A stretch of DNA of 37,363 nucleotides from Candidatus Poseidoniia archaeon (GCA_022449705.1 JAKURS010000001.1:1-37363), one strand, 5' to 3'. Counted from the stretch's first letter, positions 7,496 to 15,344 are shown. Translations and numbers: made by a program. Notes: a model not told the origin generated them from the sequence alone.

Positions 7496-8005
7496 TCAGC
7501 TCGCTGCGGTGGAGCCTTCGTACAGAACGGTGATGAACAGGTCGTAGCTGTTGGGCGCCGAGCCCCAGTTTGTAACTTCCGCAGTGTAGTCGCCGGTACC
7601 GCAGGCGGCGAAGTCGCGATAGGTCATGGTCACCTTCTCTTGGTCACCGGCATTGCCCGACGAGCCGCACTCCTGTCCTTCGGTACCGTAGATGGCCAGG
7701 TCGAGGTCACCCGAGCCGTCACCCTGCAGCTCGATGATTGCGCCGGTAGCGTATTGCTCGACGGGGAAGTCATGGTTGTTGGTCGTTGCGGGCCCTTTGT
7801 AGATGCCGCCGCCCGGCGCGTAGACCGTGTCCTGGATATGGTCTTCGTACGGCGGCAGCACCGGCCAGCCCGTCAGTTCGCCTGCATCCGGCACGTCGCC
7901 GGTTGGGCCGCCGTAGCTCCACTCGCCGTAGCTCATGCCGGCCAGCGTCAGCACCGCCACACCCAGCGCAACGCGCTGCATCAGCCAGTTGAGCTCCGAC
8001 GCCAT
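7496..8005 (-). CDS. Exported protein, pre-peptidase-like beta domain, function unknown
   Basis: The 169-residue protein has an N-terminal hydrophobic segment (about 9-26) that could be a signal peptide or anchor, then an acidic, Gly/Tyr-rich domain. The C-terminal 80 residues have a G-D-G-S-G-D-L-D-L-A-I-Y-G strand and a G-D-Y-T-A-E-V-T-N-W...Y-D-L-F-I-T-V strand pair. This resembles the jelly-roll domain at the ends of many secreted proteins (PPC-like). Two cysteines (in ECGS and ACGT) could form a disulfide. No catalytic motif is seen. It lies 33 bp after aIF6 but has its own TATA element 26 nt before its ATG, so it is probably a separate leaderless transcript. Confidence 0.65.
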   Translation of the reverse strand: MASELNWLMQRVALGVAVLTLAGMSYGEWSYGGPTGDVPDAGELTGWPVLPPYEDHIQDTVYAPGGGIYKGPATTNNHDFPVEQYATGAIIELQGDGSGDLDLAIYGTEGQECGSSGNAGDQEKVTMTYRDFAACGTGDYTAEVTNWGSAPNSYDLFITVLYEGSTAAS

Positions 8006-8027
8006 TGGTACGCGAGCGCTGTCAGCG

Positions 8028-8034
8028 TTATAAG
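8028..8034 (-). promoter_or_regulatory. TATA box for the exported protein
   Basis: CTTATAA on the minus strand is centred 26 nt upstream of the ATG at 8005, in the 33-bp gap after aIF6. It predicts a leaderless transcript independent of the ribosomal operon. Confidence 0.65.
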
Positions 8035-8038
8035 TGTT

Positions 8039-8716
8039 TCAGAAGAGCTGTAGCGCCTCTTCGAGGCGCCCTAGCTCGATACCAGTACTGGCACGGCCAC
8101 AGACCGCTCCTGCCGCGGTGGCGACGACCCCAGCGCCGATGAGTGGCATCCCGAAGTTGGCGGTGCATTCCATTATCTCCACGCCGAGCCGCTGGCCGAG
8201 CGCCTGCCGCTCCTCGTCCTGAATTTCGGGATGGCAGACGCCCCCCCGGCCGGTGACGCAGGCGAGCATGCCGACGTTATCCATCCCAGCCAGCAGCTGC
8301 GGCCGCAGCTCGATGCCAAGAGTTGCCCCGGCCGCTTTGCGCGCTGCCGGCGAGAGTCGCGGGCTGCAAACGCCACCAGAGTCGCTGACGAGCAGGTTGT
8401 TGCCCACCGCGTTAGCGCGCTCCTCGAGCACGCCGAACCGCAGGTCATGTTGCTCTGCAATTGCCGCGAGCGCGTCGCGCTCACGGTCGGTCGCCAGGTT
8501 GGAGATTAGCATCCCGTGCGAGTTCAGCGTCACCAGCGTCCCGAGCACGCGGCTGCCGCCGACAGTTGCCTCGATAACAGGTGCACCCAGTGCCTCTGAG
8601 ATGGCCTCGCGGTCGTCGGCCGGGATACCTGGCGGCAGCAGCGCCAGAACATCAGAAACGGCGCAGAATACCCCGACGTAGGGAGAATTGAAAAGGTCCT
8701 GCCGCAGGAGCGCCAT
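8039..8716 (-). CDS. eif6: Translation initiation factor aIF6
   Basis: aIF6 binds the 50S subunit and prevents premature joining of subunits. The 225-residue product shows the five-fold pseudo-symmetric repeat pattern of the family: SPYVGVFCAVSD, G-x-x-V-L-G-T-L-V-T-L-N-S-H-G-M-L-I, GNNLLVSDSGGVCSPRLS, NVGMLACVTGRGGVCHPEI and GMPLIGAGVVATAAGAVCG. Length matches archaeal aIF6. The ATG lies immediately after the TAG of L31e with no gap, so it is the last gene of the S19e-PDCD5-L39e-L31e-aIF6 operon. Confidence 0.96.
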   Translation of the reverse strand: MALLRQDLFNSPYVGVFCAVSDVLALLPPGIPADDREAISEALGAPVIEATVGGSRVLGTLVTLNSHGMLISNLATDRERDALAAIAEQHDLRFGVLEERANAVGNNLLVSDSGGVCSPRLSPAARKAAGATLGIELRPQLLAGMDNVGMLACVTGRGGVCHPEIQDEERQALGQRLGVEIMECTANFGMPLIGAGVVATAAGAVCGRASTGIELGRLEEALQLF

Positions 8717-9043
8717 CTACTCGGCGAGATGCACGACGACGCTGCCGTCCTCGAACTTCAGCGCCCGCACCCGGATGCGTGACGGCGGCTTCTCGATGCC
8801 GCGCGCCCAGATAGCCTCGTTGACCGGTGGGTCGATGAAGAGCGCCCGCTCCTCGGACTTGCCCTTGCGGGCTTCGGCGGCGGTGCGCACTGCGACGCCT
8901 TCGCGCTCGGGTTTCATGTGCCGTACCAGGAAATCCTCGACCATGCGCATCGCCACCGGCGCGCGCCGCGTGCGCGGCACCCTGTAGAGCTTGCGCAGGG
9001 GAATAGTGTAAATTCGCTCCAGCCGCAGCTCGTCGTTGGCCAT
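8717..9043 (-). CDS. rpl31e: Large-subunit ribosomal protein L31e
   Basis: This is a 50S protein near the peptide exit tunnel. The 108-residue product begins with the family signature ERIYTIPLRK, followed by R-x-R-R-A-P-V-A-M-R-M-V-E-D-F-L-x-R-H-M and an I-D-P-x-V-N-E-A-I-W-x-R-G-I segment. The ATG overlaps the TAA of L39e by one base (TAATG), which indicates translational coupling. Confidence 0.95.
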   Translation of the reverse strand: MANDELRLERIYTIPLRKLYRVPRTRRAPVAMRMVEDFLVRHMKPEREGVAVRTAAEARKGKSEERALFIDPPVNEAIWARGIEKPPSRIRVRALKFEDGSVVVHLAE

Positions 9044-9198
9044 TAGCGGTGCAGTCTCCCGCGGCGCCAGAAGTGTCGCTTGGGATGCGAAGTGAAACGG
9101 CGGTTAGTGCGCTGCATCACCCACGCGGGAACGCGCCGGTTGCGCTTCACCAGCTTGTTCAGCCGCAGCTTCTTGGCATAGGGTTTGTGGCTAGCCAT
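9043..9198 (-). CDS. rpl39e: Large-subunit ribosomal protein L39e
   Basis: A 51-residue, strongly basic protein that lines the exit tunnel. The sequence ASHKPYAKKLRLNKLVKRNR and the following VPAWVMQRTNRR...RRGRLHR match the whole L39e family from end to end. The ATG at 9198 is preferred over longer in-frame extensions because the mature family begins there. The start overlaps the PDCD5 gene by 8 nt and the stop overlaps the L31e start by 1 nt. Confidence 0.96.
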   Translation of the reverse strand: MASHKPYAKKLRLNKLVKRNRRVPAWVMQRTNRRFTSHPKRHFWRRGRLHR

Positions 9199-9532
9199 CG
9201 CGATACCCCCGGATTTCGACTGTAGTTTCGCGCCGGCGCGAAAGATGTGCCAGCATCTTCTGCAGAGTCGCGTCGTCAATCGGTGCCGTAAGCTTCCCGT
9301 CGCGCGCCAGTGCCATGACCTGCTGCTCAACCGTCTTTGCCATTTCGGGGCGGGCAACGCGCACTTGTGCTAGCCGTTCCTTCGCCTCGGCGCTCATCAG
9401 CTGCCGCAGGGCCCCCTGCATCTGCGCCTCGATAGTAACCCGCTCCTGCTCCTGCGCCAGTTGTTGTTCAGCCTGCGCCTGCATTTCCTGCAGTCGTCGC
9501 TGCCGCAGCTCATCCAGCTCGCGGTCACTCAT
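9191..9532 (-). CDS. PDCD5-family DNA-binding protein
   Basis: This is a 113-residue member of the archaeal/eukaryotic PDCD5 (TFAR19) family, which form a compact three-helix bundle and are usually encoded beside S19e and L39e. Seen: a charged N-terminal helix rich in Glu/Gln (RQRRLQEMQAQ), then LMSAEAKERLAQVRVARPE, VEQQVMALARDGKLTAPIDD and LQKMLAHL. The basic end is typical. The cellular role in archaea is unsettled; co-transcription with ribosomal genes suggests a link with translation or nucleic-acid binding. The ATG overlaps the S19e stop by one base (TGATG). Confidence 0.93.
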   Translation of the reverse strand: MSDRELDELRQRRLQEMQAQAEQQLAQEQERVTIEAQMQGALRQLMSAEAKERLAQVRVARPEMAKTVEQQVMALARDGKLTAPIDDATLQKMLAHLSRRRETTVEIRGYRDG

Positions 9533-9981
9533 CAGTAGCGCTCCAGCCGCTCGTAGGCAGCGTCAATCTCGGGGCGCAGAGCGTGCGCGGTGTTGTTGAG
9601 AAGGGCCTGTCCGCGGGGTGCAACGCAGCGCCCCTTCGATGAGCGTTCGACCAGTTCCGCCGTCTCCAGCTGCTGCATCAACAGTCGCAGCACCTTGCGG
9701 CTACCGGGATGCGAGCGGTTGGGCTTGCTGCCGCGGTCGACCGCCCCCGAGTAGAGCCGCGCCAGCCGCTCGGTTCCAAGCGGGCCGCGCAGGTAGAGCT
9801 TGCGCAGGACCGATGCCGCACGGTGATACCACCAGTCCGGTTGCTCGGGCGCCTTCTCGCGGTGGGCCGCGGTCTTGGCGAAGGGTGCCCATTCGGGCGG
9901 TTGCAGTGCCTTCTCGCCTTTCAGCGCCTGCGCCAGCTTGCTGACCAGCTTCTGTCCGGGGATGTCGTTGACGGTTGTCAT
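9532..9981 (-). CDS. rps19e: Small-subunit ribosomal protein S19e
   Basis: This is a 30S protein specific to archaea and eukaryotes. The 149-residue product starts TTVNDIPGQKLVSKLAQALK and contains PPEWAPFAKTAAHREKAPEQ, DWWYHRAASVLRKLYLRGPLG, a GSRKVLRLLMQQLE helix and the terminal GRCVAPRGQALLN. The ATG at 9981 matches the family start and lies about 31 nt from a strong TATA element; an in-frame start 7 codons upstream is unlikely. It is the first gene of the five-gene ribosomal operon. Confidence 0.95.
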   Translation of the reverse strand: MTTVNDIPGQKLVSKLAQALKGEKALQPPEWAPFAKTAAHREKAPEQPDWWYHRAASVLRKLYLRGPLGTERLARLYSGAVDRGSKPNRSHPGSRKVLRLLMQQLETAELVERSSKGRCVAPRGQALLNNTAHALRPEIDAAYERLERY

Positions 9982-10008
9982 CGGGAAATGGGCGGCACCC
10001 ACCCTCCA

Positions 10009-10015
10009 TTATAAG
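10009..10015 (-). promoter_or_regulatory. TATA box for the ribosomal operon
   Basis: CTTATAA on the minus strand lies 31 nt before the S19e ATG at 9981, which predicts a transcript with a leader of only about 4 nt. It sits in the short gap after the NRDE gene. Confidence 0.65.
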
Positions 10016-10020
10016 CCTTT

Positions 10021-10731
10021 TCAGACGAGAGCGCAGCTCTCGCACACCTCGTCCGTTACATCACCGCGGGAATCGAAACTGCGTTCGCGGAACTCGACAT
10101 GGCCGTTACGCCCGACCAGCAGCAGCGTTGAGCAACGTGTCCCGAACTTGGGCGTGGCGACAAAGGCAGCTGACCACGGCTCGCCCCCGACGGGGATGGT
10201 ACGGTTGGCCAGGATGGCGAACAGCGCTTCCGGGTCGATGGCGGAGTCCCGCAAGGCGACCCGCAGCGCGTCTCGGCCGGCGACAACCTTGGGCCACTCA
10301 GTCCCAGGAGGTGCGTTGCTCAGGGCGTGGAATCCTGGCGCTAGCTCCGTGACCTCACCGCCGGTACTGCCCCACGCGGCCGCACCAGGAGCACCGGCGA
10401 GCAGGCAGCATCCGCTTACCTCGCGTGCCAGGAGTTCCCGCAGCGCCGCGACGGGAGGGCCCTCGTCCCGCAGGTATTCCAGTACCAGTTCGCCACGCGA
10501 CGGCGCGTCATCACGTACCGGCGATGGGAGATTGGTCAGTACCGCCCAGCGGCCGGAATAGCTGGTTCCGAGCCAGCTGCCGCCCGCCTGCCGGTCGCGC
10601 CCCGCCAGGATTTCGCCACCTTCCCACCAGTAAGCCGGCTGCGCCGGGCGGCTGTGGAACTCGTCGCGGTTGGCCGCCAGCACCAGGCTGTAACGGGGAT
10701 GGCAGTCGTGCGCCAGTAACGCCAGGCACAC
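10021..10731 (-). CDS. NRDE/TANGO2-family protein
   Basis: This 236-residue protein has the family's N-terminal MC (C2, a likely N-terminal nucleophile after Met removal), the diagnostic NRDE at residues 21-24, then R-P-x-Q-P-A-Y-W-W, I-L-A-G-R-D...G-G-S-W-L-G and W-A-V-L-T-N. Further family segments are HALSNAPPGTEWPKV and G-T-R-C-S-T-L-L-L-V. The family resembles Ntn-hydrolases and its biochemical role is not settled; a link with haem or lipid handling has been proposed for eukaryotic members. The GTG start overlaps the stop of the upstream two-helix membrane protein by one base (TAGTG). Confidence 0.9.
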   Translation of the reverse strand: MCLALLAHDCHPRYSLVLAANRDEFHSRPAQPAYWWEGGEILAGRDRQAGGSWLGTSYSGRWAVLTNLPSPVRDDAPSRGELVLEYLRDEGPPVAALRELLAREVSGCCLLAGAPGAAAWGSTGGEVTELAPGFHALSNAPPGTEWPKVVAGRDALRVALRDSAIDPEALFAILANRTIPVGGEPWSAAFVATPKFGTRCSTLLLVGRNGHVEFRERSFDSRGDVTDEVCESCALV

Positions 10732-11006
10732 TAGTCGGCGAAGACGTTCCAGCGGTGGAACAGGACGATGACCAGTACGAAGGCGATAATCAGCAGCGTA
10801 ATCAGTCCGAGCCCCATCGCCTGCGATAGGTGCGGGAAGATGAACAGCACGAACAGCCCCACCAGTGCGGTCCAGCCCAGCAGGTAAATCAGGTAGGCGT
10901 GCGGCGCCAGTTCCGGGTCGCGCGTCGCCTTGCCAGTCATGAACTTGCCGAGCGCGCCGATAGTGCGCGATAGCGACTGTTGCAGCCCCGCCGCGTCCAG
11001 CTTCAT
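10731..11006 (-). CDS. Two-helix membrane protein, function unknown
   Basis: The 91-residue protein has an amphipathic, basic first third and two strong membrane helices (about 37-59 and 62-84) ending in a short polar tail (HRWNVFAD). No family recognised. The ATG is 26 nt downstream of a TATA-like element, consistent with a leaderless transcript. The stop overlaps the GTG of the NRDE gene, so both are expressed together. Confidence 0.7.
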   Translation of the reverse strand: MKLDAAGLQQSLSRTIGALGKFMTGKATRDPELAPHAYLIYLLGWTALVGLFVLFIFPHLSQAMGLGLITLLIIAFVLVIVLFHRWNVFAD

Positions 11007-11028
11007 GTGCTGCCGATGCAGGGTGCGC

Positions 11029-11035
11029 TAATAAC
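11029..11035 (-). promoter_or_regulatory. TATA box for membrane protein / NRDE operon
   Basis: GTTATTA on the minus strand is centred 26 nt upstream of the ATG at 11006 and begins 3 nt after the stop codon of the upstream membrane-protein gene. Confidence 0.55.
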
Positions 11036-11037
11036 GC

Positions 11038-12330
11038 TCACTGTCCGCGCAGCGCGGCGGTGAAGCTGCCCTCGACCAGGTTGCGGCGGCGCAGGAAGTT
11101 GTAGTTCACGAGCAGCAGCACCAGCATCCCGCTGGCGAGCACAATCACGTGCGCCACCTGTCCCACAATCTTCGGGTCGCTGATGACCCCCTCATCGGCG
11201 GTCAGGAAGAAGCTGCTCGCGCCGTAGGCGATGGTGAACGCCGTCGCGTAGAAAATGACGTTGTGGCGGTTGATAATGCCCTCCGCCTTCAGCGCCTGCA
11301 CCGAGAGCGAGTAGATGGCAACCAGGATGGTGACGAACATGAAGAGCAGGTCAAACACGAAACTGGGGTCGCGGCTCAGCGAGTAGAGCAGCACTCCCGC
11401 GTGGTAGGCTAGGAAGCCCCAGTAGCCGAGCGCGAACCAGCCCGAGAAGGCAGCCACCCCCGCGTCGGTCGCCGCGTCGCCCTGCATGCGGCGCAGCAGC
11501 AGGAACACCGCCGTCCCGAGCCCGAGCATCAGCGCCACCCAGCTGAACTGGAAGAAGGGGTCGAACTGGGCGCTGAAGCCGTCGCTGTAGCGCGCCAGCA
11601 CGATGAAAATCACGAAGCCGGCGACCATCCAGAGCGCAGGTGAGAGAGCGTTGAGCAGCTGCCCCCGCCGGCTCGCGTTGGCGCCGCCGGCCTCGGAGCG
11701 GGCGAGCGCGAACTCGCGGAAGGGGACCCGCATCCACCACGCCTGCGCGAACTGCCAGACGATGAAAATCGCCACCAGCCCCAGCCCCAGCGTCGAGCGC
11801 AGTCTGTCGCCCCAGTCGGGGTTGTCCAGCCCCCAGAAGATGGCGCCGGCGCAGAGCGTGCCCAGCACCAGCGGCAGCGCCAGGCTTGTAGGGTGTTCGC
11901 TGCGCGACAGCTCGCGCACCGCCTCGAGCCGCGTCAGCGCGCCGGTCAGCAGGTAGCCCAGCGTGCCGCCGTAGCCCAGCGTCAGCAGCAGGTCGGTGCC
12001 GGACGAGAAGCGGCTCAGCAGCAGGAACGTCGCCAGCAGCGCGACCAGCGCCATGAAGTGCAGCTTGGTCTTGCGCGAAAGCAGGATGGCCACCAGCTCG
12101 GTGCGCCCTATACGGTCCGCCGTGGCGGGCGCTCCGCCAGCGTCGTCCGCTTCCGCCACATCATCGTCGAAATCAAAGTTGGCTTCCGGCTCTCCGCCGT
12201 CGCCGTCCTCGTCGGCTACCTCCTCGCCAACATCCTCCTCCGGCTCCTCCTCCACAGTCTCCAACTCTTCGTCATCGCCCGCTAGGATGCGATCGATTTC
12301 GAGCAGCATGTCATCTTCGTCGCCGGCCAT
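11038..12330 (-). CDS. Polytopic membrane protein with acidic N-terminal domain, function unknown
   Basis: The 430-residue protein begins with about 75 residues that are almost entirely Asp, Glu, Ala and Gly, probably disordered and cytoplasmic. About ten membrane helices follow from residue 92 onward, with conserved-looking aromatic patches (WQFAQAWWMRVPFREF; FSGWFALGYWGFLAYHAG; YSLSVQALKAEGIINRHNVIFY) and a basic C-terminus. No transporter or enzyme signature is recognised. The ATG lies 27-28 nt from a TATA element that overlaps the stop of the upstream zinc-protein gene. The acidic tail is a plausible partner-binding or cation-binding region, but this is inference. Confidence 0.75.
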   Translation of the reverse strand: MAGDEDDMLLEIDRILAGDDEELETVEEEPEEDVGEEVADEDGDGGEPEANFDFDDDVAEADDAGGAPATADRIGRTELVAILLSRKTKLHFMALVALLATFLLLSRFSSGTDLLLTLGYGGTLGYLLTGALTRLEAVRELSRSEHPTSLALPLVLGTLCAGAIFWGLDNPDWGDRLRSTLGLGLVAIFIVWQFAQAWWMRVPFREFALARSEAGGANASRRGQLLNALSPALWMVAGFVIFIVLARYSDGFSAQFDPFFQFSWVALMLGLGTAVFLLLRRMQGDAATDAGVAAFSGWFALGYWGFLAYHAGVLLYSLSRDPSFVFDLLFMFVTILVAIYSLSVQALKAEGIINRHNVIFYATAFTIAYGASSFFLTADEGVISDPKIVGQVAHVIVLASGMLVLLLVNYNFLRRRNLVEGSFTAALRGQ

Positions 12331-12354
12331 TCGCGCCGGTACTTGCCGTCGCCG

Positions 12355-12361
12355 GATTAAC
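12355..12361 (-). promoter_or_regulatory. TATA box overlapping the stop codon of the upstream gene
   Basis: GTTAATC on the minus strand is centred about 28 nt before the ATG at 12330. Its TAA is the stop codon (12357-12359) of the HVO_0476-type gene. Confidence 0.6.
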
Positions 12362-13067
12362 CCTTGCGGCGCCCGCCATGGCCAGTCAGTCGCTTGCGCG
12401 CCTCGTCACTGCTTTCGCTGCTGGTACGCTGCGGCCGTCTGCGGCTGTCGCCACGCCGGCCGCGTCTGTCTTGCCTCCAGCGGCAGGTCACGCGCTTCAG
12501 GTCCCACGCAGCCGCCTTCGTGACGCGCCGGCCGCCGCGCAGGTGGAGTGCTTCGATGACTGCGGCGCGCCCGTCGAGCTGCAGTACCATGCCGACCGCG
12601 AGTTCGGTTTCGGGTGGCAGCTCCTGCTTCAGCGAAAGGGTTTCGCTTTCGTGATGCAGCGCAAAGCGCACGCGCACCGTCGCAACCAGTCGCGCCCAGA
12701 TTATCGGCCGCTCGCGGGCTTCCGCCTGCTGGACGCGCTTTGTGCTGGCCGTCCCCCGCCGCGCACCCAACTCGAGCGCCGTCACTTCCAGCGGCCCGCG
12801 GGCGTGGGACAGCAGCTCACCGACCTGCAGCAAGTCGCCCGGCTCGGCCAGCAGCTTTTCGCGCACCGTCTCGCCACCTTCGGAGAGTCGCAGCTCCAGC
12901 TCGAGCGGTGGCGGCACCTGGATTTCGGCGTGGCGCGTCGCACCGCATTCGCTGCACCGTACGGTGCCCTGAAAGCTGAAGCCGCGCTTTTGCGACATCT
13001 GCGCCTTCAACACGTCGTGTAGCGTCGTGTCATCGCAGCTTTCGCATTCCAACTCGAGCTGCTGCAT
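12357..13067 (-). CDS. HVO_0476-type archaeal zinc-finger protein
   Basis: A 236-residue protein with an N-terminal pair of knuckles, CESC (8-11) and CSEC (about 38-41), separated by T-x-H-x-V-L-K, the arrangement of the archaeal HVO_0476 zinc-protein family. The middle contains beta-rich segments with E-x-G-D-L-L-Q-V-G-E and two S1/OB-like strands. The last 50 residues are very Arg/Ser/Gly-rich and probably bind nucleic acid non-specifically. The molecular role is unknown. The ATG overlaps the purH stop by one base (TGATG), so it is the second gene of a purH operon. Confidence 0.75.
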   Translation of the reverse strand: MQQLELECESCDDTTLHDVLKAQMSQKRGFSFQGTVRCSECGATRHAEIQVPPPLELELRLSEGGETVREKLLAEPGDLLQVGELLSHARGPLEVTALELGARRGTASTKRVQQAEARERPIIWARLVATVRVRFALHHESETLSLKQELPPETELAVGMVLQLDGRAAVIEALHLRGGRRVTKAAAWDLKRVTCRWRQDRRGRRGDSRRRPQRTSSESSDEARKRLTGHGGRRKG

Positions 13068-14614
13068 CAGTGGCGGAAGTGGCGCATGCCGGTCAGCACC
13101 AGCGCCATCCCGTGCTCATCAGTCGCGTCGATTACTTCGGCGTCGCGAATCGAGCCGCCCGGCTGGATGATTGCAGTAACCCCGGCCGCAGCGGCAAGGT
13201 CGATACCGTCGCGGAACGGGAAGAAGGCGTCGGATGCCATCACGCTGCCGTGCGCTGATTCGCCCGCCTTCTCGATGGCGAGCCGCACCGAGTCGACGCG
13301 TGACATCTGGCCAGCACCGACGCCGGTAGTGCGGCTTCCGCTCGCCAGCACGATGGCGTTGCTGTGGACGTACCTGACGACGCGCCAACCGAAACGCAGC
13401 GCTCCCCACTCAGTATCGGTCGGTTCGCGGTCGCTTGCCACCTTTATATTTGCGTTGTCGAGCGTCGTCGTGTCACTTTCCTGTAGCAGCCAGCCGCCAG
13501 CGATCGATCGCAGCTGTGCCGCGGGGCGGTAATCCTCAAGCGCGCCGGTCGCCAGCAGCCGTAGGTTCGGCTTCGCGGCCAGCACCTCGCGCGCCGCGTT
13601 GCTGAACGCCGGTGCGATGATACACTCCTTGAATGCCTTGGCGATGGCAGTTGCCGTTTCCGTATCGACTTCGCGGTTCAGCCCAATGACTCCTCCGAAG
13701 GTGGAAACGGGGTCGCACATCAGCGCCGCCTCATAGGCTGCCGCCAGCGCTTTGCCGGTCGCAACACCGCAAGGGTTACCATGTTTGACCACAACCGCCG
13801 CCGGCTCCATGAAACTGGCGACAATTGCGAGCGCTGCATCCAGGTCGAGCAGGTTGTTGTAGCTCAAATCCTTGCCCTGTAGTTGCTCGGCCGTCGCGAG
13901 CCCCGGACCGTCGGCAAGCAGGTCGGAGTAGAACGCTGCCTGCTGGTGCGGATTCTCGCCGTAGCGCGGCCGCAAGGCCAGCGTGCCGGCGACATGCAGT
14001 GACTCCGGCAGTGCCCCTTCACCGAACCGCTCGCCGAGCGTGCGCTGGATTACTGTGTCGTAGGCGGCGGTGTGGCGAAACGCCTTCAGCGCCAGCGCCT
14101 GCCTCTCGGCGGCGGGCACCCCGTCGCCCGCCAGTGCTCCGGCTACACGTTCGTAGTCGCCCGAGTCGACCACTATCACCACGCGCGGATGGTTTTTCGC
14201 GGCGGCGCGAATCAGCGTCGGGCCACCAATGTCGATCTGTTCCAGCAGTTCCGGCAGCGGCGCCTCGCGCTGCGCTGCTTCGGTGAACGGATAGAGATTT
14301 ACTGCGACGACGCCGAAGAGCGGTATATCATGTTCCGTCGCCTCGGCGGCATCCTGTTCGCGCGCCAGGATACCGCCAAAGATAAGCGGATGAAGTGTCT
14401 TGACGCGCCCCTCCATTATTTCGGGAAAGCCGGTGATTTCGGAAACTGACGTCACTGTCAGGCCGGCCTCGCGCAGTGTGGTGGCGGTGCCACCGCTGGA
14501 AACTAGCTCCCAGCCCGCTTTTGAGAGTGCTGCGGCGAACTCGACTAGGCCCCCCTTGTCGCTGACGCTCAGCAGCGCGCGGCGGGTCGCCTGGTGGGAT
14601 TTACCGGGGTTCAC
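13067..14614 (-). CDS. purH: Bifunctional AICAR transformylase / IMP cyclohydrolase
   Basis: PurH catalyses the last two steps of IMP synthesis. The 515-residue product has the MGS-like cyclohydrolase domain first (ALLSVSDKGGLVEFA, SSGGTAT, VKTLHPLIFGGILAR). The transformylase domain follows (LRYGENPHQQAAFY, GKDLSYNNLLDLDAA, VVVKHGNPCGVA, DPVSTFGGVIGLNR, GAGQMSRVDSVRLA, ASDAFFPFRDG, AIIQPGGSIRD). The GTG at 14614 is chosen because upstream sequence reads as Arg/Pro-rich shadow of kptA. A GAGGA Shine-Dalgarno-like element lies 6 nt before the GTG, and a TATA element about 35 nt before it overlaps the kptA stop codon. Many archaea use PurP/PurO instead, so the bacterial-type enzyme is informative. 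Confidence 0.96.
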   Translation of the reverse strand: MNPGKSHQATRRALLSVSDKGGLVEFAAALSKAGWELVSSGGTATTLREAGLTVTSVSEITGFPEIMEGRVKTLHPLIFGGILAREQDAAEATEHDIPLFGVVAVNLYPFTEAAQREAPLPELLEQIDIGGPTLIRAAAKNHPRVVIVVDSGDYERVAGALAGDGVPAAERQALALKAFRHTAAYDTVIQRTLGERFGEGALPESLHVAGTLALRPRYGENPHQQAAFYSDLLADGPGLATAEQLQGKDLSYNNLLDLDAALAIVASFMEPAAVVVKHGNPCGVATGKALAAAYEAALMCDPVSTFGGVIGLNREVDTETATAIAKAFKECIIAPAFSNAAREVLAAKPNLRLLATGALEDYRPAAQLRSIAGGWLLQESDTTTLDNANIKVASDREPTDTEWGALRFGWRVVRYVHSNAIVLASGSRTTGVGAGQMSRVDSVRLAIEKAGESAHGSVMASDAFFPFRDGIDLAAAAGVTAIIQPGGSIRDAEVIDATDEHGMALVLTGMRHFRH

Positions 14615-14645
14615 GGCCTTTCCTCGCGTCGCAAGTCGTGTCCGG

Positions 14646-14652
14646 TTTAAGC
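14646..14652 (-). promoter_or_regulatory. TATA box for purH, overlapping the kptA stop codon
   Basis: GCTTAAA on the minus strand contains the TAA stop of kptA (14647-14649). It predicts a start site near 14623 and a leader of about 8-9 nt to the purH GTG. Confidence 0.6.
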
Positions 14653-15315
14653 GCTGTCGGGGAGCTTGCGCAGGCAGCTCGCCGGAACTTCGTGGGTGAT
14701 GTAGACTGTCGTGCCCGCCTTCATTATCGGCTGCTCCGCCTCCTCGGCGGCGCGCACATCGACCAGCAGAACCACCGGCTTGCCGATGATGTGGCGCCCC
14801 GCTTCGAGTGCATTGAGTCGCGTGCCCGATAGGTGGACCATCTGCCGGTCCAGCGGGTAGAGTCCCTGCTCGAGATATTCCTCGGAATCTTCCTGCGAGC
14901 AGGCGAAGTAGAGATGCTCCGGAACGCCATCGGTCGGCAGGTCCAGTTCCAGCTCGAGCGAGTGGGCGTAGGTGGCGCGCAGCCGGCCATCGACGAGCTG
15001 GTAGCGGCCCTTGGGATCGGTGTCGACCGCTGCTTTCAGGTGGTCCATGGTCAGGTAGTCGAAGTGGCGTCGCTGGTGCTTCAGCGACTCGATAAATTCG
15101 GACGCACCAATCCATCCCTGCTGGTCCATCTCCAGCTCGAAACGGTCGGGAAAGTGGCGCAGGACGCCCGCCATGATGCGGCCGAACTGGTCAAGGTGGC
15201 GCGGTGACATCACCAGCTCGCCATCCTCGCTGCAATACTGGCACTTCTCGCCGCGGAAATAGCCGTGCTGGTGCTTGACGCACGCCTTCAGCGGCTCATC
15301 GGGTGGACGTCGCAT
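14647..15315 (-). CDS. kptA: tRNA 2'-phosphotransferase (Tpt1/KptA) with N-terminal zinc knuckle
   Basis: KptA removes an internal RNA 2'-phosphate by transfer to NAD, making ADP-ribose 1'',2''-cyclic phosphate. The 222-residue product starts with a Cys/His cluster (C12, H15, H17, C25, C28) typical of the archaeal subfamily. The catalytic core follows: L-R-H-F (R53, H54), G-W-I-G-A-S-E-F-I, L-T-M-D-H-L-K-A-A-V, KGRYQLVDGRLRATYAHS, P-E-H-L-Y-F-A and L-D-R-Q-M-V-H-L-S. Core arginines and the histidine are in place. The ATG is 26 nt downstream of a TATA element (leaderless). It lies between purH and the helicase but has its own promoter. Confidence 0.92.
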   Translation of the reverse strand: MRRPPDEPLKACVKHQHGYFRGEKCQYCSEDGELVMSPRHLDQFGRIMAGVLRHFPDRFELEMDQQGWIGASEFIESLKHQRRHFDYLTMDHLKAAVDTDPKGRYQLVDGRLRATYAHSLELELDLPTDGVPEHLYFACSQEDSEEYLEQGLYPLDRQMVHLSGTRLNALEAGRHIIGKPVVLLVDVRAAEEAEQPIMKAGTTVYITHEVPASCLRKLPDSA

Positions 15316-15336
15316 GGCGGCGCCACGAGGATGGGT

Positions 15337-15344
15337 GATTAAGC
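15337..15344 (-). promoter_or_regulatory. TATA box for kptA
   Basis: GCTTAATC on the minus strand is centred 26 nt upstream of the kptA ATG at 15315, which predicts a leaderless transcript. Confidence 0.6.

Noticed and set aside
14615..15115. Upstream extension of purH to 15115
   Set aside because: The extra 167 residues are Arg/Pro/Gly-rich and are the shadow of kptA; the conserved PurH start lies at the GTG at 14614.
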